Made by a program: the position numbers and the translations under genes. Under the pieces are notes generated by a model, which saw nothing but the letters and a program-made list of their open reading frames with translations, ran no database searches and was not told the DNA's origin. A DNA stretch of 64,000 bases, from positions 3,229,001-3,293,000 of the forward strand of contig NZ_CP130322.1 of NCBI RefSeq assembly GCF_033025475.1. The letters run 5' to 3'. Numbering within the stretch: position 1 is the stretch's first letter; each line of letters opens with the position of its first letter. Positions 1 through 9,786 of the stretch are shown in pieces. The DNA is from Sphingomonas sp. C3-2. GTDB taxonomy: Bacteria > Pseudomonadota > Alphaproteobacteria > Sphingomonadales > Sphingomonadaceae.

Positions 1-841
<841 letters not shown>

Positions 842-888
842 GCGCCTTGTGTCCCCTAAGAACAAACGGAATAGCCCCACGCGAAACG

Positions 889-909
889 GGGGGCGAATTT
901 CGCGCCCCC
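889..909 (-). promoter_or_regulatory. GC-rich hairpin in the atpH leader
   Basis: A perfect 7-bp stem (GGGGGCG at 889-895, CGCCCCC at 903-909) with a 7-nt AT-rich loop lies about 50 nt upstream of the atpH start, in the gap between divergent ada and atpH. It would form in the atpH leader transcript. No U-tract follows it closely, so it is not a clear terminator. A role in leader stability or attenuation is inference only. Confidence 0.3.
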
Positions 910-1076
910 TTATGGGTCGCGCGGCTGCTAGCATCGCTTGCCGGGGGATGCAAGATGCTCTGCCCGCTCTCGGGGCAATTCACGACCATGTGAGAAGACA
1001 AAATGATGCGCTGCGCACCGCTTTGAACGCAATTGGCGGGATGTATGGCACTGGTTACTGCCGTACAAAGCCTTGC

Positions 1077-2159
1077 ATGAGCATGAACCGCAAAAAATAC
1101 TTGGGCGCCCCCGTCCAAGATTTCGCTGCCGGAACGGGTGTCGATGCGGACACGGCATGGGCGGCGTTCGAACGGCGCGATCGCAGTTTCGACGGCTGCT
1201 TTGTCGGCGCGGTGCGGACGACGGGCATCTATTGCAAGCCCAGCTGTCCGGCGCGCCATCCCAAACGCGAACATGTCAGCTTCTATCCTGATGCCGCGGC
1301 CGCGCGCGCGGCGGGGTTCCGCGCCTGCTTGCGCTGCCGCCCCGACGAAGTCGGGCGCGAACGCATCGCCGTCGCGCGTGCGATCGAATTGCTCGGACAA
1401 GCTGATGCGGCGGTGTCGCTCGATCTGCTCGCCGAGAAGGTCGGCTATGCGCCGCATCATTTCCACCGGCTGTTCAAACGCGCGACCGGGATCACCCCTG
1501 CTGCCTATCAGCGCGCGCTGCGCGCGGGCCGGGCCACCGATGCGCTGGTAAAGGAGGACCGTGTGACCGATGCCATCTATGAAGCGGGCTATTCGGGGCC
1601 CAGCCGTTTCTATGCCGAGACGAGCGCGCGCCTCGGCATGACGCCCAGCGCCTGGAAGCGCGGCGGGGCGGGGGTGGTCATCCGATGGGTGCAGGCCGAT
1701 ACCAGCCTTGGCCCGCTGCTTGTCGCCGCAACCGACAAGGGGCTTTGCCGGGTCTCGTTCGACGAAGGGGAGGATGCACTATATGCCCGCTTTCCTGCCG
1801 CCAGCATCGAACCCGGCGGTGCCGCGCTCGCCGCGCTCGCGCAAAAGGTGGTGAGCGAGGTCGAACAGCCCGGCCGCCACCGTGATCTCCCGCTCGACGT
1901 TCAGGGCACCGCCTTTCAGGAGGCGGTGTGGCAGGCGCTCCGCGCGATCCCCGTCGGCGAAACGCGCACCTATACCGAACTGGCCACGATCGTCGGCAAC
2001 CCGCGCGCCGTCCGCGCGGCGGGCACGGCCTGCGGTGCCAACCATCTCGCCGTCGTCATCCCCTGCCACCGCGCGCAGAGAAGCGATGGCAGCATGGGTG
2101 GATATGCTTATGGAATAGAACGGAAACTCGATTTGAGGAAAAGGGAGGGCGTGGACTGA
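1077..2159 (+). CDS. ada: Bifunctional Ada: transcriptional regulator / O6-methylguanine-DNA methyltransferase
   Basis: Adaptive-response protein that removes methyl groups from O6-methylguanine and methyl phosphotriesters and, once methylated, activates alkylation-repair genes. It has 360 residues, close to E. coli Ada (354). In order: the Ada zinc-binding domain with Cys53, Cys57, Cys84 and Cys87 (ligand pattern shifted 15 residues from E. coli), an AraC-type helix-turn-helix (about 100-190, HHFHRLFKRATGITPAAYQ), and the methyltransferase domain with the acceptor motif PCHR at Cys330. The frame is open upstream to 822, but homology starts near residue 25 of the chosen protein, so ATG 1077 (or 1083) is taken. 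Divergent from atpH and convergent with the HEXXH protein 5 bp downstream. Confidence 0.95.
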   Translation: MSMNRKKYLGAPVQDFAAGTGVDADTAWAAFERRDRSFDGCFVGAVRTTGIYCKPSCPARHPKREHVSFYPDAAAARAAGFRACLRCRPDEVGRERIAVARAIELLGQADAAVSLDLLAEKVGYAPHHFHRLFKRATGITPAAYQRALRAGRATDALVKEDRVTDAIYEAGYSGPSRFYAETSARLGMTPSAWKRGGAGVVIRWVQADTSLGPLLVAATDKGLCRVSFDEGEDALYARFPAASIEPGGAALAALAQKVVSEVEQPGRHRDLPLDVQGTAFQEAVWQALRAIPVGETRTYTELATIVGNPRAVRAAGTACGANHLAVVIPCHRAQRSDGSMGGYAYGIERKLDLRKREGVD

Positions 2160-2164
2160 AAGGC

Positions 2165-3700
2165 TCAGTCTGCCTTCGTCTCCACCTCCGCCGTTTCCTG
2201 TTCTTCGTCCTCGCCCTCAGGCGCGGGCTTGCCGTCGATCTTGGCCAGTATTTGCAGCGCGGCGGTGCGCGATCCGCTTTCATGCGGTGAATAGGCGAGC
2301 GGGGCGATCACGACGCGCGCTTCCTCATTCCTCTTTTCCTGCATCAGATGGTGCGCCAGCATGAACCGGATTTCCGAACTCTGCGGGGCCAGTTGCAGCG
2401 CGCGCCGCAGTCCGTCGAACGCAACCGGGGTGGGTTTCACGCCTTCGCGCAGGAAGGACCGATAATAGGCGGTCAGCACCAGCGGATCGTTCGGATTGGC
2501 GCGATTGGCGTTCACGATCATCGGTCGCACCTGCTTCCACTCGGCGGCCGTCGGGCTGGATTTCTGCTCCAGGCGCTCCATCGCTATCTCCGCCTTACGA
2601 AGCAATGCACGGGAATCATTCGGTTTATATGTCAGGTATGCGTTGTTCGCGGCGTCGGCCTCATCCAGTTTCTTCTCGGCGATCGCAATCGATGTCAGCG
2701 CGTCGTTCGCGGCTGGGTGGCCGGCATGGCGCTGCGCCAGCGCCCGGAACTCTGCGATCTGCGCCGCGCCGTCCTCGGTGTCGAGGCCATCGATGCGCTG
2801 GATACGGAAGGGTATCAGCGCGCCTTCCGCCTCGGACAGCGTTTCCACTTTCACCTGGGGCGGGCTCACCTGGAAATTTTTCAGTTCCAGGAAGCTGATC
2901 CGCCGCGCCTTCTTGTAGGCTTCCAGATCCTTGTCGAGCTTGTCCAGCGGACCAAAGGCCTCGATCGCTGCGTTTTCCGAGGAAAGCCCCCGGTTCATCG
3001 CGTTCAGATAATCGCTGAGCTGGCCTTGGCGGTCTTTCGCAAAGCTCAGATAATGTGTCAGCAGCCAGGATTGGCCATAATAGAGATCGATCGATGCGGC
3101 GTCCTTGCCCGTCATCCCGGCAAACAGCGCCTTGGTCGGCATCATCGACATGGTGCCGAGACCGTAGAATCGGTGTGTCGCGGGCCGCCCGATCGTCGCA
3201 GTGCCATCGGCCTTGGGCTCGGCGGTCGAAAAATACTCGGCAAACCCCTCAACATACCAGGCGGGGTAGGCGACCGGGAAATTCTGCATCATGAAGTGAT
3301 GCGCATATTCGTGAAACAGGATCGTTTCCGCGTCGAGGTCCAGCTTGGACGAAACCGCCATCGCGCGCGGCGACACGATCATGGCCCCGCCGGGACGCGC
3401 TGAGTAGAAACCGGCAATGGACGATCGCTTGGCGTTCATCGCCTTGCGGACCGATGCAGTGTTCGCGACAAGAAACACGTTCAGGCGGGGAATGCCGTCA
3501 TCGCGTGTCCGGATGCCAAGCACCTTGTGCAGCAATGCGTCGAAACGCTCCAGCCGCGCCGTGAAATCGGTCAGCGACTTCTCCGGGCCTTCGGAATAGA
3601 CTTCGAAATGCTGCGATGTGGCCTTGCGCCATTCCGCTGATGCTGGCGTCGCAATCGTCAGCAATGCTGCGGCAGCAGCGCTCGCTCGGAAAAACTGCAT
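2165..3700 (-). CDS. Exported HEXXH-motif protein with TPR-like C-terminal region
   Basis: 511 residues with a clear signal peptide (cleavage near ASA/EW at 22-23), so periplasmic or secreted. It has a gluzincin-like zinc site, HEYAH at 130-134, followed by VEGFAEYF with candidate third-ligand glutamates at 151 and 155. That arrangement recalls DUF1570 or peptidase MA-like proteins. The C-terminal half (about 290-480) is helical and alanine-rich, with TPR-like spacing (HPAANDALTSIAIAEKKLDEAD and a later HHLMQEKRNEEARVVIAPLA). The tail is acidic. Peptidase activity is inferred from the motif alone and the substrate is unknown. It lies downstream of the TonB receptor on the same strand, but a hairpin separates them. 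Confidence 0.8.
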   Translation of the reverse strand: MQFFRASAAAAALLTIATPASAEWRKATSQHFEVYSEGPEKSLTDFTARLERFDALLHKVLGIRTRDDGIPRLNVFLVANTASVRKAMNAKRSSIAGFYSARPGGAMIVSPRAMAVSSKLDLDAETILFHEYAHHFMMQNFPVAYPAWYVEGFAEYFSTAEPKADGTATIGRPATHRFYGLGTMSMMPTKALFAGMTGKDAASIDLYYGQSWLLTHYLSFAKDRQGQLSDYLNAMNRGLSSENAAIEAFGPLDKLDKDLEAYKKARRISFLELKNFQVSPPQVKVETLSEAEGALIPFRIQRIDGLDTEDGAAQIAEFRALAQRHAGHPAANDALTSIAIAEKKLDEADAANNAYLTYKPNDSRALLRKAEIAMERLEQKSSPTAAEWKQVRPMIVNANRANPNDPLVLTAYYRSFLREGVKPTPVAFDGLRRALQLAPQSSEIRFMLAHHLMQEKRNEEARVVIAPLAYSPHESGSRTAALQILAKIDGKPAPEGEDEEQETAEVETKAD

Positions 3701-3779
3701 TCTCTATCCCCCCCAGGCAATTGCCTTTTCATAGGATGTGGCGGGATTGATACGCAATGGTAATGGCATGGGGGAAGAA

Positions 3780-3815
3780 AGGGTTATGCCGGGCCGCCCA
3801 TGGGCAACCCGGCAT
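3780..3815 (-). terminator. Terminator after the TonB receptor gene
   Basis: 8-bp inverted repeat ATGCCGGG / CCCGGCAT (3786-3793, 3808-3815) enclosing a second palindrome GCCCATGGGC. On the minus strand it is followed by a pyrimidine-rich run. It sits 30 nt beyond the receptor stop codon. Confidence 0.55.
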
Positions 3816-3845
3816 TTACGTGTTTGTCTTGGTTTTAGGCGATGA

Positions 3846-5966
3846 TCAGAAATCGACCGTCGCCGAAAGCCAGAGGCGGCGGCCTTCCTGATTGATCGAA
3901 TAAGCCGGGGCGTACACGGTGTTCGCGCCGCTCGCATAGGGCTCGTAAACCGCATAATCGGTGTCGAGAATGTTATACACCGTCGCCGCAAGGCGGAAGG
4001 CCGGGGTGATCTGGTACGAACCACCGATGTGGAACAGCTCATAGCCACGGAAATCGCCGAGCGCGGCCTGCTGGGCATTGTTGCCGCGCCAGCGCTTCGA
4101 ACGGATTTCGGCACGGGCCCACAGGCTTGCCTGATCGTCCAGCTTCCAGCGCAGATTGGCGTTCAGCATATGCTTGGGCATGCCCACCAGCGGCAGCCCC
4201 TTGTCCGTGCCGCTCAGCTGCTCGGTTTCGGTATAGGTATAGTTCAGCCCCAGCGACACCGCCTGTGAGAAGGCGAAGCGTGTCGCGATTTCACCGCCGC
4301 GCGTGCGCGCCTTGTCGATGTTCACCGACTGGCTGAACAGATCGACATTGGGGAAGTTGCCGACATCGACGCAACCGGGGCGGTTGGGGGCACCCGCAAA
4401 GCTGCAGTTCGGAACACCCGGGCCGCTCGCGATCTTGTCGTCGAATTCGTTGTTGAACAGCGTGACATTGCCGCTGAAGAAGCCGCCCGCGTCGTAATAG
4501 AGGCCCGCTTCATAGCTGGTGCTCGTCTCAGGCGTCAGGCCGGGCGAACCGATCTGCGGCACGCGGCCCTGGCTGCCAAAGCCGATGATGCCGCTGGCGA
4601 TCTGTTCGACGCGCGGGGTCTTGAAGCCGCGGCTCACGCCGCCCTTCAGCGTCAGCGCATCGTTGATCTGCCACACCGCATAGGCGCGGGGAGACCATTT
4701 GCCGCCAAAGGTCGAATGGTCGTCATAGCGCACGCCGCCGGTCAGGTTGAACCCTTCGGTCAGCGTCACGGTCGCCTCGGCAAAGCCCGCCCACTGGGTG
4801 AACTTGAATGGCTCGGGTGCCACGCCTTCCACCATCCGCGCATGCCAGTACTGGCCGCCGACGGTGAACGCCACGGGCCCGGTTTTGCCGGCAAAACGCG
4901 TGTCGATGATGTCGTTGCGCGATTCCAGCGTACGGGCGCTGCCCGCCACGGCGCCGGGGGTGCCGTTGGGGATCAGGCGGCCGATGGTTTCGGTCTCGTT
5001 GCGCGTCAGTGTGGTGTCGAGCGTGCCCAGCGCGCTGCGCCAGCTATGCGCGACGACATAATTGGTGCGGTTGAATTTCTGCTCGGGGGCATAGCCGCCC
5101 GAACCCAGCGTGCCGAGCTGCCCCTTGCTATTGTCATAGGTCTGCTCGTTGCGGTCGATCTCGAGCCACAGGTCATGGTCGGCATGCGGCGTCAGCGTCA
5201 GTCGCCCGCCATAGGTGTAGATGTCCGACTGCACCGGCTCGCGGCCGAGGCGCAGCGCGGGATCGCCCGGAATTTCGATGTTCGCGCCTTCGCGGTGGTG
5301 GATGCTGCCGCGCAGCGTCAGCCCGGCCAGCCCCTTGATCAGCGGGCCCTGCGCATAACCGTTCACTGACTGGATATTGCCGAAACGGTCATCGCCCTGG
5401 ATCGTGGTTTCGGCAGTCGCGGTGCCCGCCCAGCGATCACCCACCTTGCGGGTGATGATGTTGACGACGCCGCCCATCGCGTCTGACCCGTAAAGCGTCG
5501 ACATCGGGCCACGCACCACCTCGATCCGCTCGATCGCTGAATAGGGGGGCAGGAAGCTGGTGGAAGATTCACCAAAGCCATTGGGGGTCACATTGCCCGG
5601 CGCGTTTTGCCGGCGGCCGTCGACCAGCACGAGCGTATATTCGCTCGGCATGCCGCGGATCGAGATGTTGAGCCCGCCGGTCTTGCCCGCCTCGCCGCCG
5701 ACATCGACGCCCTCGATATCCTGCAGCGCCTCGGCAAGGCTGCCGAAGCGCTTGTCCTGCAGGTCGACGCGGTCGATCACGCTGATGCTCGCGGGCGCGT
5801 CGATAATCTTCTGTTCATAGCCCGCCGCCGTCACCACGATCCCGCGCTCGTCCGAGGCGCTGTCCGCATCTTCGGCGAAGGCCGGCTGGCTGGCGGCCAT
5901 GGCAAGGACCATGAGGCTGGCGCCGGTGATGTGCCGGGAAAAGGGAGTGCGAACCGCTCTGAACAT
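3846..5966 (-). CDS. TonB-dependent outer-membrane receptor (FepA/CirA/BtuB-like)
   Basis: 706-residue outer-membrane gated channel driven by TonB-ExbBD. A signal peptide ends near AFA/ED (31-32). A TonB-box-like stretch GIVVTAAG lies at about 42-49, then the plug domain with the motifs SIRGMPSEYTLVLVDGRR and RIEVVRGPMSTLYGSDAMGG, a 22-strand barrel region, and a C-terminal strand ending in phenylalanine (LWLSATVDF). Plug motifs resemble ferric siderophore or colicin receptors more than the SusC-like receptors elsewhere in this window. It is monocistronic between priA and a terminator. The ligand cannot be assigned. No clear Fur box was found in the 150-bp AT-richer upstream gap. Confidence 0.9.
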   Translation of the reverse strand: MFRAVRTPFSRHITGASLMVLAMAASQPAFAEDADSASDERGIVVTAAGYEQKIIDAPASISVIDRVDLQDKRFGSLAEALQDIEGVDVGGEAGKTGGLNISIRGMPSEYTLVLVDGRRQNAPGNVTPNGFGESSTSFLPPYSAIERIEVVRGPMSTLYGSDAMGGVVNIITRKVGDRWAGTATAETTIQGDDRFGNIQSVNGYAQGPLIKGLAGLTLRGSIHHREGANIEIPGDPALRLGREPVQSDIYTYGGRLTLTPHADHDLWLEIDRNEQTYDNSKGQLGTLGSGGYAPEQKFNRTNYVVAHSWRSALGTLDTTLTRNETETIGRLIPNGTPGAVAGSARTLESRNDIIDTRFAGKTGPVAFTVGGQYWHARMVEGVAPEPFKFTQWAGFAEATVTLTEGFNLTGGVRYDDHSTFGGKWSPRAYAVWQINDALTLKGGVSRGFKTPRVEQIASGIIGFGSQGRVPQIGSPGLTPETSTSYEAGLYYDAGGFFSGNVTLFNNEFDDKIASGPGVPNCSFAGAPNRPGCVDVGNFPNVDLFSQSVNIDKARTRGGEIATRFAFSQAVSLGLNYTYTETEQLSGTDKGLPLVGMPKHMLNANLRWKLDDQASLWARAEIRSKRWRGNNAQQAALGDFRGYELFHIGGSYQITPAFRLAATVYNILDTDYAVYEPYASGANTVYAPAYSINQEGRRLWLSATVDF

Positions 5967-6116
5967 TGTTGCCCCTGTTGATATTGCGAATGTGTTTCAA
6001 TTGCTGTCCGCGAGTGGGCAATGCGCGGTCGGAAGTCAAATCATTATTTTTCCGATATGTAACAAATTGTTGCCAAGGCAAGCGCGGGCGCGACGATCGG
6101 CGCGCGGTCGGCGGTG

Positions 6117-8285
6117 TTACAGGAAACTATAGGGATCGACGTCGACCGCCACGCGCACCTTGTTGGGCCAGTCGATCGGGCCGATCCATTCGCGGATGAC
6201 ATTCTGGACGTCGAGCGAGCGGCGCGCATGGACGAGCAGGCGGAAACGGTGGCGCCCGCGCAGCATCGCGAGCGGGGCGGGGGCGGGGCCGTACACATGC
6301 ATCCCGTCCACCTTGGGTGCGCTGCGCCCGATCCGCTTGGCGGTTTCCAGCGCCATGCCCTGATCCTCGGAAGAGATGATGATCCCGGCATAGCGACCAA
6401 AAGGCGGGGCGCCCGCATGGCGGCGCGCCTCGGTTTCGGCCTCGTAAAAGCTCTGCGCGTCGCCGCTCACCAGTGCGTCCATCACCGGTGCCTTGGGGTT
6501 GTGCGTCTGGATGAGCACATGGCCCGGCTTCTCGCCGCGCCCGGCGCGCCCCGCCACCTGCATGATCTGCTGGAAACTGCGCTCGGCGGCGCGCAGGTCG
6601 CCGCCTTCCAGCCCCAGATCGGCGTCGACCACGCCGACCAGCGTCAGATTGGGAAAGTGATAGCCCTTGGTGATCAGCTGGGTGCCGATCACGATATCGA
6701 TATCGCCCGCCTCCATCCGGCCCACAAACTCCGCCGCCTTGGCGGGGGACCATAGCGTGTCCGATGTGACGATCGCGGTGCGCGCGTCGGGAAACAGCAG
6801 CTTGGCTTCATCGGCGATCCGCTCCACCCCGGGGCCGCACGCGACAAGGCTGTCCTCATCATGGCATTCGGGGCATTCCTCGGGCGGCTGCATCACATGG
6901 CCGCAATGGTGGCAGGCCAGCCGCTTCACCAGCCGATGCTCGACCATCCACGCGGTGCAATTGGGGCATTGGAACCGGTGGCCGCAGGTGCGGCACAGCG
7001 TCAGCGGGGCATAGCCGCGCCGGTTGAGGAACAGCAGCGCTTGTTCGCTGCGCTCCAGCGTCTCGCGCATCGCCTCCACCAGCCGGGGGGCCAGCCAGCG
7101 CCCGCGTTCGGGGGGCTCGGCGATCAGGTCGATCGCGGCGATATCGGGCATCTCGGCCTTGCCGAAGCGGCCCGGAAGCTTCAGCTCGGTATAGCGGCCG
7201 ATCTCCACCTGCTGGCGCGTTTCGATCGCGGGGGTGGCCGATGCCAGGATCACCGGGCATTGGTCGAAATGCCCGCGCATTACTGCCACGTCGCGGGCGT
7301 GATAATGCACGCCTTCTTCCTGCTTGAAACTCGTCTCATGCGCTTCGTCGACGACGATCAGGCCGAGATCGGCATAGGGCAGGAACAGCGCCGAACGCGC
7401 GCCCACCGTCACCAGCGCTTCGCCGCTGGCGATCGCGCGCCACGCACGGCGCCGCTGCGACTGGCGCAGATCGCTGTGCCAGGCCACGGGGGCATGGCCG
7501 AAGCGCGCGGCAAAGCGCTTCAGGAACGGCTCGGTCAGCGCGATTTCGGGGAGCAGCACCAGCGTCTGCCGGCCTTGCCGGATCGCCTCGGCAACCGCCT
7601 CGAAATAGACCTCGGTCTTGCCCGATCCGGTCACGCCGTCGAGCAGAAAGGGGTGGAACGCCTTGGCATCCACGGCCTCGACCAGCTTTGTCGCAACCTC
7701 GCTCTGGCGTGCGGACAGGATAGGGGGCGCGTGATCGGGTTCGGGCGGGGGATAGGGGGTGTCGATATTCACCTCCACCGCCTCGATCGCGCCGGCCTTC
7801 ACCAGCCCGCGGATCACGCTGTCGGAAACATCGGCGATCTCCGCCAGCTCGCGGATCAGCCCCTGCCGCTCGCCGATCCGGTCCAGCGCCTGCAGCCGCT
7901 GGCTCGTCAGCCGCTCGGGGCGAAAGCCCGACAGCCGGTATTCGGTGATCATCCGCACCCCTTCGAGCGCGGAGGAGGACGGCAGCGCCATGCGCAAAAC
8001 GGCGGCGGGCGGCGCGAGGTAATAATCCGCCGTCCACTCGATCAGGCGGCGCAGCTCGGGGCGCAGCGGCGGGGCGTCGATCACGCTCAGCAAATTGCGC
8101 AACCGGTTGTCGCCCACCTCGCCGTCAGACGCCATGCGCTCGGGTTCCCACACTACTCCGGCCAGCTGGCGCGGCCCCAGCGGGGCGACGACGATCGATC
8201 CCGGCTCCACCGCCATGCCGTGGGGCACCCGGTAATCGAGCGGGCCAAGCGCACTGTTGAGAAGGAGAACGCGGGCGCGAGTCAT
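6117..8285 (-). CDS. priA: Primosomal protein N' (replication-restart helicase PriA)
   Basis: 722-residue superfamily 2 DNA helicase that reloads the replisome at stalled forks. Visible features are the N-terminal fork-binding domain, Walker A GVTGSGKT at 217-224, the DEAH box at 313-316, SAT-like motif III (ILASATPA near 346-353), and the PriA zinc-binding insert with paired cysteines at 431/434, 440/443, 458/461 and 471/474. The length fits the family (E. coli 732). It is followed after 150 bp by the TonB receptor on the same strand and is divergent from the HNH gene. Confidence 0.97.
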   Translation of the reverse strand: MTRARVLLLNSALGPLDYRVPHGMAVEPGSIVVAPLGPRQLAGVVWEPERMASDGEVGDNRLRNLLSVIDAPPLRPELRRLIEWTADYYLAPPAAVLRMALPSSSALEGVRMITEYRLSGFRPERLTSQRLQALDRIGERQGLIRELAEIADVSDSVIRGLVKAGAIEAVEVNIDTPYPPPEPDHAPPILSARQSEVATKLVEAVDAKAFHPFLLDGVTGSGKTEVYFEAVAEAIRQGRQTLVLLPEIALTEPFLKRFAARFGHAPVAWHSDLRQSQRRRAWRAIASGEALVTVGARSALFLPYADLGLIVVDEAHETSFKQEEGVHYHARDVAVMRGHFDQCPVILASATPAIETRQQVEIGRYTELKLPGRFGKAEMPDIAAIDLIAEPPERGRWLAPRLVEAMRETLERSEQALLFLNRRGYAPLTLCRTCGHRFQCPNCTAWMVEHRLVKRLACHHCGHVMQPPEECPECHDEDSLVACGPGVERIADEAKLLFPDARTAIVTSDTLWSPAKAAEFVGRMEAGDIDIVIGTQLITKGYHFPNLTLVGVVDADLGLEGGDLRAAERSFQQIMQVAGRAGRGEKPGHVLIQTHNPKAPVMDALVSGDAQSFYEAETEARRHAGAPPFGRYAGIIISSEDQGMALETAKRIGRSAPKVDGMHVYGPAPAPLAMLRGRHRFRLLVHARRSLDVQNVIREWIGPIDWPNKVRVAVDVDPYSFL

Positions 8286-8359
8286 CAGGCCTAGTTAGAG
8301 GGGCTTGGGGGGAAAGGGAAAGGCTGTTGATGCTTTCGCGACGGAGCTAGGGTCTGGCA

Positions 8360-8641
8360 ATGGACGACCCCGAAAACCCCCGCTGCTGGCTGTGTGGCCG
8401 TCCGCTTGGGCGGCGGGTGGAATGGCATCATCCCGTGCCCAAGAGCCGGGGCGGAAGCGAAACGGTGCCGCTCCACCCCATTTGCCACCGTACGATCCAT
8501 GCTGTGTTCAGCAATGCGGCGCTGGCGCGGATGGCCCCGGCTGCCACCGAACTGCGCGCCGATCCGGCGATCGCGCGCTTCCTGCGCTGGATTGAAAACA
8601 AGCCGCCCGATTTTCACGCGCCCACCTATGGCAAGCGCTGA
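8360..8641 (+). CDS. Small HNH-endonuclease-like protein
   Basis: 93 residues. A CxxC pair (CWLCGRP at 9-15) precedes WHHPVPKSRGGSETVPLHPICHRTIHAVF, which is the HNH pattern: histidine pair at 22-23, central asparagine replaced by threonine/valine positions, and CHRTIH at the end, as in many small HNH nucleases. The length is typical of stand-alone HNH proteins of alphaproteobacteria whose role is unknown. It is divergent from priA and is the only gene on the plus strand here. A repair role and a domesticated mobile-element origin are both possible; nothing nearby decides. Confidence 0.8.
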   Translation: MDDPENPRCWLCGRPLGRRVEWHHPVPKSRGGSETVPLHPICHRTIHAVFSNAALARMAPAATELRADPAIARFLRWIENKPPDFHAPTYGKR

Positions 8642-8656
8642 CCGGGCGGCGGGGGC

Positions 8657-8941
8657 TCAGCCGCGCTGCCAGTCGAACACCAGCGTCTCGCGGTGGCCGA
8701 AGCGCTGGAGATGCTCGGCCACAATCTCTTCGAATTTGTCCATGTCCGCCTCGGGCGAACCTGCCAGATCGACGGTCAAATGCGCGGCATCGGCATTCAG
8801 CGTGCACCGGCCGAACGGCAGGTCGATCGTCGCATGTTCGGGGCTCATATCGACGGGGAATTTGTGCCCCCAATGCTTGCCGAGTTGTTGAAGATAGCGG
8901 CTGGCGCTGGCGGTCTGCACATGGGCGCGGGATGTCGTCAT
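8657..8941 (-). CDS. DUF2218 family protein
   Basis: 94 residues from the start MTTSRAHVQTASASRYLQQL. It matches my memory of DUF2218, small cytoplasmic proteins with a conserved SRYLQQLGKHWGHK region and a central CTLNADAAHL. No function is known and no catalytic motif is evident. The frame extends 7 codons upstream (to 8962), but the shorter start matches the usual family N-terminus. Convergent with the HNH gene (15 bp gap) and divergent from the transaldolase-like gene. Confidence 0.8.
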   Translation of the reverse strand: MTTSRAHVQTASASRYLQQLGKHWGHKFPVDMSPEHATIDLPFGRCTLNADAAHLTVDLAGSPEADMDKFEEIVAEHLQRFGHRETLVFDWQRG

Positions 8942-9053
8942 CCCTTCAAGATAATTGGGCACCCACCGGTTTCAACGGCTGCGCTTCGCCAATCTGCCCG
9001 AAGCGCTTATAGAGCGGGGCAACGAATCACTTTGCGACAAGCGAGCGCCTCCC

Positions 9054-9707
9054 ATGAAATTCTTCGTTGATACCGCCGACACCAAGGAAATCGCCGAACT
9101 CGCCGAAACCGGCTTGCTCGACGGCGTCACCACCAACCCTTCGCTCATCCACAAGTCGGGTCGTGATTTCCTCGACGTGGTCAAGGAAATCTGCGGCATC
9201 GTCGATGGCCCCGTCTCGGCAGAGGTCGTCGCGCTCGACCATGAAACGATGATGAAGGAAGCCGAAATCCTGCGGAAGATCGCCGACAATGTCACGGTCA
9301 AGGTTCCGCTGACGCCCGCCGGCCTCAAGACCTGCAAGAAGCTCACCAGCGACGGCACGATGGTCAACGTCACGCTGTGCTTCTCAGCCAACCAGGCGCT
9401 TCTCGCCGCCAAGGCCGGCGCCACCTTCATCTCGCCCTTCGTCGGTCGCCATGACGATATCGGTTTCGATGGCATGCAGCTCATCTCCGACATCCGTCTC
9501 ATCTACGACAACTACGCCTTCGACACCGAAATCCTGGTCGCCAGCGTCCGTCACCCCGTCCATGTGCTCGAATCCGCGCGCATCGGCGCCGATGTGATGA
9601 CCGCGCCGCCCGCCGTCATCAAGGCGCTGTTCAACCACCCGCTCACCGACAAGGGCATCGAAGGCTTCCTTGCGGACTGGGCGAAGACCGGCCAGTCGAT
9701 CGGCTGA
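9054..9707 (+). CDS. fsa: Fructose-6-phosphate aldolase / transaldolase-like protein (TalC/FSA family)
   Basis: 217-residue class I aldolase-fold enzyme of the short transaldolase subfamily. It begins [16 protein letters not shown], has VTTNPSL near 25-31, and the Schiff-base lysine in NVTVKVPLT (Lys83, equivalent to FSA Lys85). The family cleaves fructose 6-phosphate to dihydroxyacetone and glyceraldehyde 3-phosphate or acts as a transaldolase, and the sequence alone does not separate the two. ATG 9054 is chosen because the family starts exactly at MKFF. A weak hairpin follows the stop codon, then xerC. Confidence 0.92.
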   Translation: MKFFVDTADTKEIAELAETGLLDGVTTNPSLIHKSGRDFLDVVKEICGIVDGPVSAEVVALDHETMMKEAEILRKIADNVTVKVPLTPAGLKTCKKLTSDGTMVNVTLCFSANQALLAAKAGATFISPFVGRHDDIGFDGMQLISDIRLIYDNYAFDTEILVASVRHPVHVLESARIGADVMTAPPAVIKALFNHPLTDKGIEGFLADWAKTGQSIG

Positions 9708-9720
9708 TCCTGAATTTAAC

Positions 9721-9752
9721 GGCCCTTCTCCCGCAATATGGGGGAAGGGCTG
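9721..9752 (+). terminator. Weak intrinsic terminator after fsa
   Basis: Stem GCCCTTC / GAAGGGC (9722-9728, 9744-9750), extended by a T-G wobble and a CCC/GGG pairing around a 7-nt loop. Only a short T-rich run follows. Confidence 0.5.
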
Positions 9753-9786
9753 TTGTCCCCGGCCACTGATTTTCCGATAAGCGGGC

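Noticed and set aside
5967-6116. Fur box or iron-responsive operator before the TonB receptor
   Set aside because: The gap is AT-richer and has TTGC/GCAA-like fragments but no convincing 19-bp dyad.
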